Shown: positions 1 to 9,554, counted from the stretch's first letter. The stretch: 54,770 nucleotides of DNA from JBQTHD01 sp052390275 (GCA_052390275.1 JBQTHD010000008.1:1-54770); one strand, 5' to 3'. A program made the numbers and translations. The notes: generated by a model from the letters alone, not told the origin.

Positions 1-80
1 ACCCTCAGCCCAGCGAACCACTCATCGCGCACCCATAACCACTACCAGCCCGACCACGGCGAACGCCAGTCCGGACGTAA

Positions 81-953
81 ACCCGCAGGTCACGACCCAA
101 GCACACCGACTATGAAAAGGCCGTGGGTGGGGAGTGCGTCAGTGACATGGCCGCCCTACAGAACCAGCCGGAGCTGTTCGCAGACGTGGCTTCGGTGGCC
201 ACCACGTGGCGAGCAGTGGGCGAGATCGACGGTGCCGTGTTGGACAAGTTGCGGGCGGCCCGGGCACTGGCCCGCTCGCAGATGTGGTCGGGCGCCCTCA
301 TTCCCGATGAGGTCATCCTCGACATCGACGCCGCCCTGGTCACGGTCCACTCCGATCACAAAGAGAAGGCCGAGGCCAACTACAAGGGCGGGTATGGCTT
401 TCATCCCCTGTTCTGCTTCGCCGACCACTCCGGCGAGGCCCTGGCCGCCAACCTGAGACCCGAGCTGGATGTGACATTGGAGAACTGGCCGAAGGGCACC
501 CGGGCCATCTGTCGGCGGGAGAAGCCTCATCCCGGGGCCCGGCTGCGGCTGTGGGACACCAACGGCTACCGACACCAGATCACCCTGACCAACTCAGACG
601 GTGATGCTCTGGCCCTGGAACTGCGCCAGCGTCGCCACGCCCGGGTGGAGAACGCCATCAAGAACCTCCGAGACACCGGTTTGGACCGCCTGCCCTTTCG
701 TTCCTTCGCCGCCAACCAAGCCTGGCTGGACCTGGTGGCCACCGGGGCTGACCTGTTGGCCTGGTTGCGACTTGGATGCCTGGAGGGCAAGCTGGCCAAG
801 GCCACGCCCAAGACCCTGCGCTACCGGCTGTTGCACGTGGGTGCCCGGCTTCTGCGCAAAGCTCGCAGGATGGTGCTGCGTCTGCCAGCCGAGTGGCCCT
901 GGGCAGCCGAGTTGGTCGGGGCCTACCGCCGGGTGGCTGCGCTCGGCACCTGA
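81..953 (+). pseudogene. IS1380-family transposase remnant
   Basis: The frame is open from 81 and the first start-like codon is GTG 123 (276 residues). It matches the IS1380 family of DDE transposases: QPELFADVAS, then VILDIDAALVTVHS with the first catalytic Asp, then YKGGYGFHPLFCF. After LRP (about residue 113) the protein jumps to the C-terminal part (CRREKPHPGARL, LRYRLLHVGARLLRKARR). Family members are about 450 residues, so roughly 100 N-terminal residues and a similar internal block, including the second acidic catalytic region, are missing. The internal deletion stays in frame. It cannot be an active transposase. A small non-autonomous derivative is the alternative reading. Confidence 0.8.
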
Positions 954-1172
954 GTCGGACCCGGGCAACCACTCACTGTTCGAATCGATCAACAGCGACA
1001 AACAACGCCCTCAGGCGCTCAATCACCACCCTGAACCGTTCCGACAGGCCCGAAATCGGCCTCAGGCCCGTAATGACCCCCCAAAATCCCAAGAAGCCAT
1101 ACGGGCTGCCCCTTAAAATCGTCGGCGACCGTCCTTGGGACTTCTCGTGCAAAATCACGGTTAGTTAGTTAG
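954..1172 (+). mobile_element. Putative right end of the IS1380 remnant
   Basis: Non-coding stretch between the transposase stop and the next gene. It ends in three tandem TTAG tetranucleotides (1161-1172), which could include a 4-bp target duplication, a size usual for IS1380 elements. No matching left terminal repeat was found in bases 1-80, so the element boundary is not proven. Confidence 0.3.
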
Positions 1173-1199
1173 TCGGCGGGCCTGATCCTGCTGGTCTGC

Positions 1200-2363
1200 T
1201 CAGCGGCCTATGAGGCGGCCCATCAGTTGGTGGGCGGGGACGGCCGGGGACGACGCAGTTCCGGCCTCGGAGTAGGTGCCGCCGGGTCCCACGGAAGCTG
1301 AGTCCACCAGCAGGTAAGGGACGGGGTCGGGAGTGTGGGTGCGAAGGGCCAGAGGGGTGGCGTGGTCGGGAAGCAGTAGGAGACGCCAGGGTCCCATTGA
1401 GTCGAGGCCGTCGATTAGGGGACCCAGGATCCGGCTGTCCCAATTCTCCAGGGCCTTGACCTTCTCCTCGACGTTGCCGGCGTGACCAGCCTCGTCGCTC
1501 GCCTCCACGTGGATGACGAACAGGTCCACGCCCTCGGCCAACCCGGCCAGCGCTGCATCCCGCTTGCCCTCGTAGTTGGTGTCGTACCACCCGGTGGCCC
1601 CCTCCACGTCCACCGCCCCGATTCCGGCCAGCACCCCCAGACCGCGTACCAGGTCCACGGCGGTGACCATCTGAGCGGCAACCCCGTAGGTGGCAGAGAA
1701 ATCCGGAAGCACCGGGGCCCGGCCCTGACCCCACAGCCAGATCTGGTTGGCGGCCAGGTCGCTCGCGCCCACCACAGCCCGGGACGCCTCCATCAAGGCG
1801 GTGACCGGGCCGGCCGCTGGACCTGCGGGCCAGACCGCCGGCTTGGCCGTCAGGTCGTGTGGAGGCACGCAGTCCACCTTGGCCCAGGTGTCGGGGGCCA
1901 CCAGCAGGTGGCGGTACTGAACCCCGGCGTGAAACCGAACCTGGGCTCCCCCTGGGCCTCTGCCCGATCCGAAAGCCGCCTCCAGATCGGCGATGACCCG
2001 GGCGGCATCGGGGGTGGAGGGGTGCCCACCGGCGAAGTCGACCATGGTCCCGTCGGCTCCCACCGTGACCAGGTTGGCCCGAAAGGCCACCTGGTCGGCG
2101 TCCAGGGCCACACCTTGGGCGGCGGCCTCGATAGGGGCCCGGCCGGTGTGGTACCGAGCCGGGTCGTAGCCCAGGATGGCCATGTTCCCGACGTCGCTGC
2201 CCGGCGGCATCCCCGCTGGGATGGTCGCGGCCCGACCCACTTCTGCCCGGGCCGCCAACCCCCGAAGAACCGGCAGGACCGCCGCCTCCAACGGGGTGCG
2301 CCCACCCAACTCGCCCAGAGGTTCGTCCGATGCGCCATCGGGGATGCAGACCACGTACTTCAT
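1200..2363 (-). CDS. apgM: ApgM-type phosphoglycerate mutase / proposed homoserine kinase
   Basis: Alkaline-phosphatase superfamily protein of the archaeal cofactor-independent phosphoglycerate mutase family, about 387 residues. It starts MKYVVCIPDGASDEP, has GSDVGNMAILGYDP with the candidate nucleophile Ser, and metal-ligand motifs HVEASDEAGHAGN and LLLPDHATPL near the end. I chose ATG 2363; a GTG five codons upstream (2378) is in frame. Known for the family: interconversion of 3- and 2-phosphoglycerate. Part of the family has also been annotated as proposed homoserine kinase because it sits with threonine genes. Inference: thrC and hom lie 3.3 kb away on the same strand and no GHMP-type thrB is visible, so this protein may phosphorylate homoserine. 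Confidence 0.85.
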   Translation of the reverse strand: MKYVVCIPDGASDEPLGELGGRTPLEAAVLPVLRGLAARAEVGRAATIPAGMPPGSDVGNMAILGYDPARYHTGRAPIEAAAQGVALDADQVAFRANLVTVGADGTMVDFAGGHPSTPDAARVIADLEAAFGSGRGPGGAQVRFHAGVQYRHLLVAPDTWAKVDCVPPHDLTAKPAVWPAGPAAGPVTALMEASRAVVGASDLAANQIWLWGQGRAPVLPDFSATYGVAAQMVTAVDLVRGLGVLAGIGAVDVEGATGWYDTNYEGKRDAALAGLAEGVDLFVIHVEASDEAGHAGNVEEKVKALENWDSRILGPLIDGLDSMGPWRLLLLPDHATPLALRTHTPDPVPYLLVDSASVGPGGTYSEAGTASSPAVPAHQLMGRLIGR

Positions 2364-2490
2364 CGCGGGTGTCACCACGCCGATGCTATGACCCGGTCGT
2401 TGCCAACCGCTCAGACGGCGATGCCAACCGGCGCCGGCCGCCCAGTTTTGGGGGGCGGTGCCAGCCGGTCATGGGCTGACCCGGCCGCCG

Positions 2491-3531
2491 TCATCGGCGG
2501 TACCAGCGAGCGCCCCGACCCGTGCCGTCGATCCTGATTCGCCCCGCATCCCTGAGTTGATTGAGGACGATTCGAATGGTGTTGTCGCTGATGCCGGGCA
2601 TGGCCCGACGAACGTCTGCGATCGTGAATGAGGCCGGTGCTCGAGCCAAGACGTAGTCCCGCACCCGGTGCTGCTTGCCGCCATTACCAAAGCCGGCCAT
2701 CCGCTCGGCGAATCGCTCGTAGCCCTCGGCCAGCCTCGCCAGGAAGTAGCTCAGCCAAGGCCAGACGTCGTGGCTGGCGTCGTCGAACCAACCTGCCGTG
2801 GATGCGGCCAGGGCTTCGTAATAGGTGCTCCGGGTGTCGTAGATCAACTGCTCCAGGCTGACGTAACGGCCCACCCCGTAGCCGCACTCCGCCAGTAGGA
2901 ATGAGCTGGCAAGCCGGGTCACCCGCCCGTTGCCATCGGAGAAGGGGTGGATACAAAGCAAGTCCAAAGCAAAGGCCCCGATGATGACCAGAGGATGCTG
3001 GGATCCTTCGTCCAGGCAAGTGCGGGTCCGGGCCGTGAGTTCCTCCACGAAGAACGGCGTGTCCCGGGGACTGACGGGCCTGAAGCGGACCGTTCGGGTG
3101 CCATCGGGGTTGCGATCGATGACCACGTTCTCGTCGGTCTTGAAGAGGCCCCCCGGGGCCTCGGCCAGGGAGAACAACAACCGGTGAAGGTGCAGGATGA
3201 GCCCGACACTCAACGGGCCCGGATCCTGCCGGTTCAGGTAGTCCAAGGCGGCGGCATATCCGGCAAACTCAGACTCGCTGCGGTTCCGGGGTCGCGGGTT
3301 GGAGGCATCGGCGAGGTGTCGGGCCCGCCCTTGGGCAACCAGAACCCCCTCGATGGCGCTCGAAGCGGTAATCGATTCGACCCGGGTTGTTTGGCTGAGC
3401 CCGGCGAGAATTTGGGGAGCCTCGTCCTTGAATCGAGCCTCCCTGCCGGCGGCCAGGTCGATCCTGCGCAGGGTACCGACGATGTGGCCCGGCACCGGGT
3501 CAAGGGTCGTCGACCGCTGGAAGCTACGCAT
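2491..3531 (-). CDS. Fic-domain protein with N-terminal inhibitory motif and C-terminal winged helix
   Basis: About 346 residues. The Fic core motif HPFSDGNGR (counting from ATG 3531, about residues 195-203) has the catalytic His and the phosphate-binding loop for AMP transfer from ATP to a target hydroxyl. An N-terminal SSAIEG near residue 57 fits the inhibitory motif [S/T]xxxE[G/N], so the enzyme should be autoinhibited (class II Fic). The last 60 residues (HRVRDYVLARAPASFTIADVRRAMP) look like a winged helix, so it may also bind DNA. I chose ATG 3531; an in-frame TTG at 3552 adds seven residues. It is a single gene on the minus strand with no antitoxin-like partner beside it. The substrate is unknown. 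Confidence 0.85.
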   Translation of the reverse strand: MRSFQRSTTLDPVPGHIVGTLRRIDLAAGREARFKDEAPQILAGLSQTTRVESITASSAIEGVLVAQGRARHLADASNPRPRNRSESEFAGYAAALDYLNRQDPGPLSVGLILHLHRLLFSLAEAPGGLFKTDENVVIDRNPDGTRTVRFRPVSPRDTPFFVEELTARTRTCLDEGSQHPLVIIGAFALDLLCIHPFSDGNGRVTRLASSFLLAECGYGVGRYVSLEQLIYDTRSTYYEALAASTAGWFDDASHDVWPWLSYFLARLAEGYERFAERMAGFGNGGKQHRVRDYVLARAPASFTIADVRRAMPGISDNTIRIVLNQLRDAGRIRIDGTGRGARWYRR

Positions 3532-3648
3532 AGAACCCCATAAACATACCAATCAAAGGCTCGTTTAGTAGGTTTACTGCGCAATCGCCGACCGTTGGCC
3601 TCGCCGGTTGATCAGGTACACGGCGGGCTCGGCCCTTAGGCTGGCCTG

Positions 3649-4914
3649 ATGACCGGGCGGATGAAGGTTCTGTTGGCAGTTCTGGCCGGCTCCTTGCTGT
3701 TGCTGCTAGTCGTGGTCAACCAGCGGGCGCGCTCGGCCCCGAGCCTCGATGAGTCCGTGGGTGGCCCGGTCACAGAGACGACGGTGGCCCCCGAAGCTGG
3801 GCAGCCCGGCGGTGGCGGGCCCCCAGCCGTCGCAGCCAATCAGGCCGGTCCGGTGGGCCAGGGGCCGGGTGCATCGGTGCGGCTGGTCACCATCGCCCGC
3901 CTGGCCTCGCCGGTGGCTCTGGCCACCCGGCCCGATGACCCGGCGCTCTACGTGGTGGAAAAGGTGGGCCGGGTCCAGGCCGTCGACCCAACGGGTCGAT
4001 CCGCTCCCCGCCTGGTCCTCGACCTGACCGATCAGGTCTCGGGGTCGGGAGAACAGGGCCTGTTGGGCCTGGACTTCTCGCCGGACGGCGACCTCCTCTA
4101 CGTCAACTACACCGACGTCGAGGGCAACACGCGGGTGGTCGAGTACAAGATGGACGGGGGGGAAGCCAACGTGGCCTCCGCTCGGTTGTTGCTGCGGGTT
4201 GAGCAACCCTTCGGCAACCACAACGGGGGCAACCTGGTCATGGGCCCCGACAAGATGCTGTGGGTCGGCCTGGGCGACGGTGGTTCGGGCAACGACCCCG
4301 GTAACCGCAGCCAGAACCCGGCCACCCTGCTGGGAAAGATGGTCCGCATCGACCCCCGTCCATCGGGTGATCGGCCCTATACCGTCCCTGCCGACAATCC
4401 CTTCGTCGGCAGGGAGGGCTTCGCCCCCGAAATCTGGTCCCTGGGCCTGCGCAACCCCTGGAGGTACTCCTTCGACCGGGAGAACGGGGACTTGTGGATG
4501 GGTGACGTCGGCCAGAACGCGGTGGAGGAGATCAACCGGGAACCGGCCGGGAACCGGGGGCGCAACTACGGGTGGTCCCGGTTCGAGGGGACCCGGAAGA
4601 TTTCAGATCGCACCGCCCCCGGGGCGGTTCCCCCCGCTTTCGAGTACGCCCACGCCGGCTCCGGCGGTTGTTCGGTGACCGGGGGCTACGTCTACCGAGG
4701 TCAGAAAATCCAGTCCTTGGTGGGCCTGTACCTCTACAGCGACTTCTGCACCGGCGGCGTCCGGGCGCTGCGGCCGATGGGGACGGATGGGGCCGCCGAG
4801 GCCGGCGACCTGGGTCTGGACGTGGCCTCGGTAGCCTCCTTCGGCCAAGACGCTGACGGCGAGATCTACGTTTTGTCCTTCACCGGCACCGTCAGCCGAC
4901 TGTCACCTGCCTGA
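3649..4914 (+). CDS. Secreted PQQ-type glucose/sorbosone dehydrogenase
   Basis: 421 residues. Residues 5-25 form a hydrophobic anchor or signal (VLLAVLAGSLLLLLVVV), followed by a Pro/Gly-rich linker to about residue 75. The rest is the six-bladed beta-propeller of soluble sugar dehydrogenases: EQGLLGLDFSPDG, NHNGGNLVMGPD, LWVGLGDGGSGNDP, SLGLRNPWRYSFD, MGDVGQNAVEEIN, RNYGWSRFEG. Expected role: oxidation of an extracellular aldose or sorbosone with pyrroloquinoline quinone. No pqq biosynthesis genes are in the window, and many family members are annotated without biochemical proof, so substrate and cofactor are inferred. The gene stands alone between two minus-strand genes. Confidence 0.85.
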   Translation: MTGRMKVLLAVLAGSLLLLLVVVNQRARSAPSLDESVGGPVTETTVAPEAGQPGGGGPPAVAANQAGPVGQGPGASVRLVTIARLASPVALATRPDDPALYVVEKVGRVQAVDPTGRSAPRLVLDLTDQVSGSGEQGLLGLDFSPDGDLLYVNYTDVEGNTRVVEYKMDGGEANVASARLLLRVEQPFGNHNGGNLVMGPDKMLWVGLGDGGSGNDPGNRSQNPATLLGKMVRIDPRPSGDRPYTVPADNPFVGREGFAPEIWSLGLRNPWRYSFDRENGDLWMGDVGQNAVEEINREPAGNRGRNYGWSRFEGTRKISDRTAPGAVPPAFEYAHAGSGGCSVTGGYVYRGQKIQSLVGLYLYSDFCTGGVRALRPMGTDGAAEAGDLGLDVASVASFGQDADGEIYVLSFTGTVSRLSPA

Positions 4915-5027
4915 CGCCCTAAGCCGGCCAGACCGTCGTACGCCGCCGATCGCCGCTCCGTCGCTCCCGCTCGGGAATCCGCCAGAGCTTGCCCCTACGC
5001 CCCGCCGCTCTTAGGGGCCGGCTGAAC

Positions 5028-5585
5028 TCAAAGGTCGGCTGAACCCTCATCCCACTGCACGCGCAGGCGAGGGCCGTCAACCGTGGTCAGCTCGGCTCCA
5101 AGCGATTCAAGAGCGAGTCCGATGGGGCCCGGAATCACAGCGCCGACGGCGCCGGCGAACAACTCAACCCTGCGCGGTTGCGGGTCGACGAGCAGAACCT
5201 CCCGCACGCCGACCGCCGCGTACCAGGCCACCTTGGCCCGGCTCTCGTCACCGGGCGAGAGGATCTCCACCACCAGTTCCGCCGCCCCCTCGATTCCCCG
5301 CTCACTCACCACCTCGGGCCGGGCATAGCTCTGGTCCGGAACGCGGTAGTCGTTGTCCGCCCCCGGCCGGTACAGCCCCGTCTCGAACACGGCCACCATC
5401 CCGCGAGCCCGAGCAAGTGGGGCCAGGACCTGGTAAAGGTCGCCACTCAACACCTGGTGGCCGCTCGTCGGCGCGGGAACCATGTGCAACTCTCCGTCCC
5501 ACATCTCGTCGCGCACGTCGGCACCGATCCGTCGGCGCTCCTCCATCCACTCCGACGGCACGTCCAACACGACCGCTCGCGTCAT
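5028..5585 (-). CDS. Uma2-family (DUF820) nuclease-like protein
   Basis: 185 residues, usual for Uma2/PF05685, a PD-(D/E)xK-fold family expanded in cyanobacteria and actinobacteria. Visible core: DEMWDGELHMVPAP, then DYRVPDQSYARPE (metal-binding Asp), ELVVEILSPGDESRAK (Glu and Lys of the nuclease signature) and VLLVDPQPRRVELF. It sits in the slot downstream of thrC where other actinobacteria have thrB. A second, divergent copy lies at 29714-30238. TAGGAT, a possible -10 element, lies just upstream of the ATG. The biological role of the family is poorly known. Confidence 0.8.
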   Translation of the reverse strand: MTRAVVLDVPSEWMEERRRIGADVRDEMWDGELHMVPAPTSGHQVLSGDLYQVLAPLARARGMVAVFETGLYRPGADNDYRVPDQSYARPEVVSERGIEGAAELVVEILSPGDESRAKVAWYAAVGVREVLLVDPQPRRVELFAGAVGAVIPGPIGLALESLGAELTTVDGPRLRVQWDEGSADL

Positions 5586-5675
5586 TGCTTGATCCTAGGT
5601 ACTGACCGCGGCGCCGAGGCCGCCGGCCGCCGTGCCCAAGGCCTCCTCAACACAACTACCGGATCACTTGGCTGA

Positions 5676-6725
5676 CTAGATGCCCATGGCCGCCCGGACC
5701 GAAGCCAGGTTGGCGTCGACCGGGGCGGGAACCGATATCTCGGCGATGGCCCGGTCGGGATCCTTCAGGCCGTGGCCGGTGAGTGTGCACACCACGGTGG
5801 CTCCGGGATGGACAGGGCCGAGCTTTATCAACCCGGCCACGGTGGCGGCCGAGGCCGGCTCACAGAACACCGCCTCGGACTGGGCCAAGAAGCGGTAGGC
5901 ATCGAGGATCTCGGCGTCGGTCACCGCCGCCACCGTCCCGCCGGAGTCGGCCGTGGCGGTCAGGGCTCCCTGCCAGGAGGCGGGATTACCGATTCGTATG
6001 GCGGTGGCCACCGTGTCGGGTTCGGCCACCGGATGTCCGAGCACGATGGGGGCCGACCCGGCGGCTTGGAACCCGAACATGGTCGGAAGCGTTTTTGATC
6101 GTCCCGCCTGCGCGTACTCCCGGTAGCCCTGCCAGTAGGCGGAGATGTTCCCGGCATTGCCCACTGGCACGCAGTGCATGTCCGGGGCGTCGCCCAGAAC
6201 ATCGACTATCTCGAAGGCCGCAGTCTTTTGGCCCTCGATCCGGTAACGGTTGACCGAGTTGACGATGGTCACCGCTTCGGTCGCCGCCAACTCCCGGACT
6301 ATCTCGAAGGCCCGGTCGAAGTTGCCCCGAACCTGCATGACCCGGGCGCCGTGGATCAGTGCCTGGGCCAGTTTGCCCAGGGCGATGTGGCCGTCGGGGA
6401 TGAGGACGACGCAGGCCAGACCGGCCCGGGTGGAATAGGCGGCGGCGGAGGCTGAGGTGTTGCCTGTGGAGGCACACACCACGGCTTTGGCGCCCTCCTC
6501 GGCCGCCTTGGTGATGGCCAGGGTCATGCCCCGGTCCTTGAAGGACCCGGTGGGGTTTGCCCCCTCGATCTTGAGGAAGACCCGGGCGCCAACCCGCTCG
6601 CCCAACCGGGGGGCGGGAAGCAGGGGGGTGTTGCCCTCCATCAGGGTCACCACCGGCGTGGAGGATGTCACCGGCAGATGCTCCCGGTACTCCTCGATCA
6701 CCCCGGCCCAGGGCGCTGCAGCCAT
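5676..6725 (-). CDS. thrC: Threonine synthase
   Basis: 349 residues. PLP enzyme converting O-phosphohomoserine to threonine. NPTGSFKDRG carries the PLP-binding Lys63; ASTGNTSASAAAY is the phosphate-binding loop; the C-terminal part has VFCEPASAATVAGL. Start ATG 6725 is chosen because AAAGGAC lies at good spacing, MAAAPWAGVIEEYREHLP matches the family N-terminus, and the A of the ATG is the last base of the hom stop (TGATG), which implies translational coupling. It is the last gene of the argS-lysA-hom-thrC operon. Its substrate requires a homoserine kinase, and none is next to it. Confidence 0.95.
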   Translation of the reverse strand: MAAAPWAGVIEEYREHLPVTSSTPVVTLMEGNTPLLPAPRLGERVGARVFLKIEGANPTGSFKDRGMTLAITKAAEEGAKAVVCASTGNTSASAAAYSTRAGLACVVLIPDGHIALGKLAQALIHGARVMQVRGNFDRAFEIVRELAATEAVTIVNSVNRYRIEGQKTAAFEIVDVLGDAPDMHCVPVGNAGNISAYWQGYREYAQAGRSKTLPTMFGFQAAGSAPIVLGHPVAEPDTVATAIRIGNPASWQGALTATADSGGTVAAVTDAEILDAYRFLAQSEAVFCEPASAATVAGLIKLGPVHPGATVVCTLTGHGLKDPDRAIAEISVPAPVDANLASVRAAMGI

Positions 6726-8221
6726 CAGCGCTGTCCTTTCGGGCTCGGGGCAGGACCCAGTACCCGCAGCAGCGTTCCCACCCTGTCCACTTCGGTGAAA
6801 GTCCGAAGTTCGGCCAAGGTCGCCTGGATGTCGCGCTCGCAGGCCACGTGGGTGACCAGCACCAGCCGGGCCTCGGCTCCCGGGGGAGGTCCTTCGCCAT
6901 GACCCGGGCCGGCGGGCCCCGGCCCGGGGGGGGCCTTTCCGGGCGGGCTCTGGCCGGCACCGTCGGCGCCGGCGGGACGGGCCCCACCCGATGCGCCGTC
7001 GACCGCTTCTTCGGCCAGACCCACCTGCTCCATCAGGCGGATGGAGACCTGGTGTCGGGCCATCACCCCGGCCACCTTCTCCAGCACCCCTGGGCGATCG
7101 GCCACGTCGAGGCTCAGGTAGTACTCCGACTCCAACTCCCCGATCGCCACGATGGAGGTCCTGGCCAGCCCGGCCCATCCCACCGACGCCCCCCGACGCC
7201 GGTTCATGGCCGCGTCGATGACGTCACCCAAAACTGCCGAAGCCGTGGGTCGCCCACCGGCGCCGCGGCCGTAGAACATCATCTCGCCGGCCGCCGCCCC
7301 TTCTACGAACACGGCGTTGAAGACGTCGCGCACCGATGCCAACGGGTGGCTGAGCGGCACCAGGGCCGGGTGAACCCGAACGGCCACCCCGGCAACCGAA
7401 TGCTCGGCCACCGCCACCAACTTCACCGCGTAACCCAACCGCCGGGCCATGGCCAGGTCGTCGGTGGTGAGATCCCGGATCCCCTCGCAGTACACGTCCG
7501 AGGCGGCCACCGCGGTTCCGAAGGCCATCGAGGCCATGATGGCGGCCTTGGCCGCGGCGTCAGCTCCGTCAACATCTGCTGACGGATCCCGTTCGGCATA
7601 TCCGAGGGCCTGTGCTTCGGTCAGAGCATGGGCGAAGGAGCAGTCCTCCTCTGCCATCCTGGTCAAGATGAAGTTGGTCGTGCCGTTGACTATGCCCACC
7701 AGGCGGGTGAGGCGGTCCCCGGCCAGGGACTCCCGCAGCGGGCGCATGAGGGGAATGGCCCCGCCCACCGCCGCCTCGAACAGCAGGTCCACGCCCGCTT
7801 TGGCCGCCGCGCTGAGCAACTCCGGACCCCGCTTGGACAGCAGTTCCTTGTTGGCCGTGACCACCGGCTTACCCGCCGCCACCGCCGCCAGAATCAGATC
7901 TCCGGCCGGGTCCGTGCCGCCCATCAACTCCACCACCACGTCGACGTCGGGGTGGGCCACCACCGAACCCAGATCCCCGGTGATCACACCGGGCGCCAGG
8001 TCGACCGCCCGGGATCGGGTGGGGTTGGCCACGCCCACCGCCACCACCTCCAGGCGCAGGCCGGTGCGGGCGCAGATGGAATCGGCGTTCTCCGCCAACA
8101 GGCCGACCAGTGCAGATCCGACCGTGCCGCAACCAAGAAGCCCCAGGCCAACAGTGGGGACGGGGGCACCGGTCATCGCTTCCGGCGGTGCAGTACTCAC
8201 CCCGTCACCGTAGCGACTCAT
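6725..8221 (-). CDS. hom: Homoserine dehydrogenase with an interrupted ACT domain
   Basis: 498 residues. Reduces aspartate semialdehyde to homoserine. The N-terminal Rossmann motif GLLGCGTVGSA is at residues 28-38, VTANKELLSKRG at 121-132, and the catalytic-domain segment GIVNGTTNFILTRM at 176-189. The C-terminal ACT domain (from about 365, YYLSLDVADRPGVLEKVAG) should give feedback control by threonine. It is interrupted at about 403-449 by a Gly/Pro/Ala-rich insertion before ARLVLVTHVA. The start is uncertain: ATG 8221 overlaps lysA by 17 nt, while GTG 8200 or ATG 8176 would leave the Rossmann fold intact. Sits between lysA and thrC. Confidence 0.93.
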   Translation of the reverse strand: MSRYGDGVSTAPPEAMTGAPVPTVGLGLLGCGTVGSALVGLLAENADSICARTGLRLEVVAVGVANPTRSRAVDLAPGVITGDLGSVVAHPDVDVVVELMGGTDPAGDLILAAVAAGKPVVTANKELLSKRGPELLSAAAKAGVDLLFEAAVGGAIPLMRPLRESLAGDRLTRLVGIVNGTTNFILTRMAEEDCSFAHALTEAQALGYAERDPSADVDGADAAAKAAIMASMAFGTAVAASDVYCEGIRDLTTDDLAMARRLGYAVKLVAVAEHSVAGVAVRVHPALVPLSHPLASVRDVFNAVFVEGAAAGEMMFYGRGAGGRPTASAVLGDVIDAAMNRRRGASVGWAGLARTSIVAIGELESEYYLSLDVADRPGVLEKVAGVMARHQVSIRLMEQVGLAEEAVDGASGGARPAGADGAGQSPPGKAPPGPGPAGPGHGEGPPPGAEARLVLVTHVACERDIQATLAELRTFTEVDRVGTLLRVLGPAPSPKGQR

Positions 8222-9554
8222 CCAGGCGTGCCAGATCGTCGACGCCCTCCCGCCGGATCACGGTGCGGACCTCCCCGTCTCTCACGAAGACCACCGCTGG
8301 GCGGGGAACCTTGTTGTAATTGGAGGCCATGGAGTACCCGTAGGCGCCGGTTACTGGCGTGCACAGGACGTCGCCCACGGCCAGGTCGGCCGGCAACCGG
8401 GCGTCTGACACCACCAGGTCGCCCGATTCGCAGTGCTTCCCCACCACCGACGCGGCCAAGGGCCGGCGTGCATCAGGGCAGCGGGGGAGAAACGCCTCGT
8501 AGCCGCTGCCGTAAAGCACCGGTCGAGGGTTGTCGCTCATGCCCCCGTCCACCGACACGTAGGTGCGGACCTGAGGAATTTCCTTGATGGTGCCGACCCG
8601 GTAGAGGGTTAGCCCAGCCGTGGCCACGATGGCCCGGCCGGGTTCGGCGGTGATGGTGGCACCGATCCCGGCGGCGGTGGCCGCCGACCGGACGGTGGCG
8701 GCCCAGTCTTTGATGGAGGGCGCCCGCTCGGCGTTTACATAAGCCACCCCCAGACCTCCACCGATGCAGAGTTCGGGCACCTCCAGGGTCCTGACCAGTT
8801 TGGCCAGGATGTCGACCGCCTGGCCGAAAGAGTCCAGGGCGAAGATCTGGCTACCGATATGGGCGTGGAGCCCCACAAGCTCCAAACCCTCGAGCGATCG
8901 GATCCGCTGAGCGGCCAGTGCCGCCTCGCCGGTCTCGAGCCCGAACCCGAACTTGGAATCGGTCTGGCCGGTGCGGACGAACTCGTGGGTGTGGGCCTCG
9001 ATCCCCGGGGTGACCCGAATCATTACCGGCAACCTTGACTGACGACCCTGAAGTCCGGCCAGCACATCACCCAGGCGCTCGATCTCGTCATGGGAGTCGA
9101 TCACCAGGCGGACCCCCAGTCGGGCGGCGTCGGTCAACTCCTGGGTGGATTTGTTGTTCCCGTGAAGGACGATGCGACCGGGGTCCACCCCGGCGGCCAG
9201 AGCTACCGACAACTCGCCACCGGTGGCGACGTCCAGGCCCATTCCCTCCTCGGCAACCAACTGGGCCATAGCCCGACAAAGGAAGGCCTTGGATGCATAG
9301 GAAACCCCGGTCCCAAAACCGGCCACGGCCTCCTGACAACGGCGGCGAAGATGGTCCTGGTCGTAAACGAACAACGGCGTACCCAGATCGTCGGCCAGAT
9401 CCACCAGGTCCACACCCCCCACCTGAAGCCGACCGCGGGACCCAACCGCGGCCGTATCGGGAAGAAGGTGGCTGGCCACGGGGTCAGCCGAGGCGGCCGG
9501 TGCCTCGGGACCGGTCACCCCGGCGCCATTCGGGTTGGGGGTGGGCGCGGTCAC
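8205..9554 (-). CDS. lysA: Diaminopimelate decarboxylase
   Basis: 449 residues. PLP fold-III enzyme that decarboxylates meso-diaminopimelate to lysine, the last step of lysine synthesis. YASKAF carries the PLP Lys89; HAHIGSQIF, CIGGGLGVAY and EPGRAIVATAG are family blocks; CESGD and GAYGYSMASNYN lie near the C-terminus as expected. Start GTG 9554 is chosen because it overlaps the argS stop as GTGA; the longer frame upstream is only low-complexity Gly/Pro/Arg. Residues 1-30 are a Pro/Ala-rich extension before the domain. Second in the argS-lysA-hom-thrC order typical of actinobacteria. dapA of the same pathway is at 50.4-51.3 kb. Confidence 0.95.
   Translation of the reverse strand: MTAPTPNPNGAGVTGPEAPAASADPVASHLLPDTAAVGSRGRLQVGGVDLVDLADDLGTPLFVYDQDHLRRRCQEAVAGFGTGVSYASKAFLCRAMAQLVAEEGMGLDVATGGELSVALAAGVDPGRIVLHGNNKSTQELTDAARLGVRLVIDSHDEIERLGDVLAGLQGRQSRLPVMIRVTPGIEAHTHEFVRTGQTDSKFGFGLETGEAALAAQRIRSLEGLELVGLHAHIGSQIFALDSFGQAVDILAKLVRTLEVPELCIGGGLGVAYVNAERAPSIKDWAATVRSAATAAGIGATITAEPGRAIVATAGLTLYRVGTIKEIPQVRTYVSVDGGMSDNPRPVLYGSGYEAFLPRCPDARRPLAASVVGKHCESGDLVVSDARLPADLAVGDVLCTPVTGAYGYSMASNYNKVPRPAVVFVRDGEVRTVIRREGVDDLARLDESLR

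Noticed and set aside
2379..2490. Terminator hairpin between apgM and the Fic gene
   Set aside because: Arms are complementary only at their ends, with a central mismatch block and no T-run.
1482..2537. 351-codon open frame opposite apgM
   Set aside because: Composition-driven shadow without motifs.
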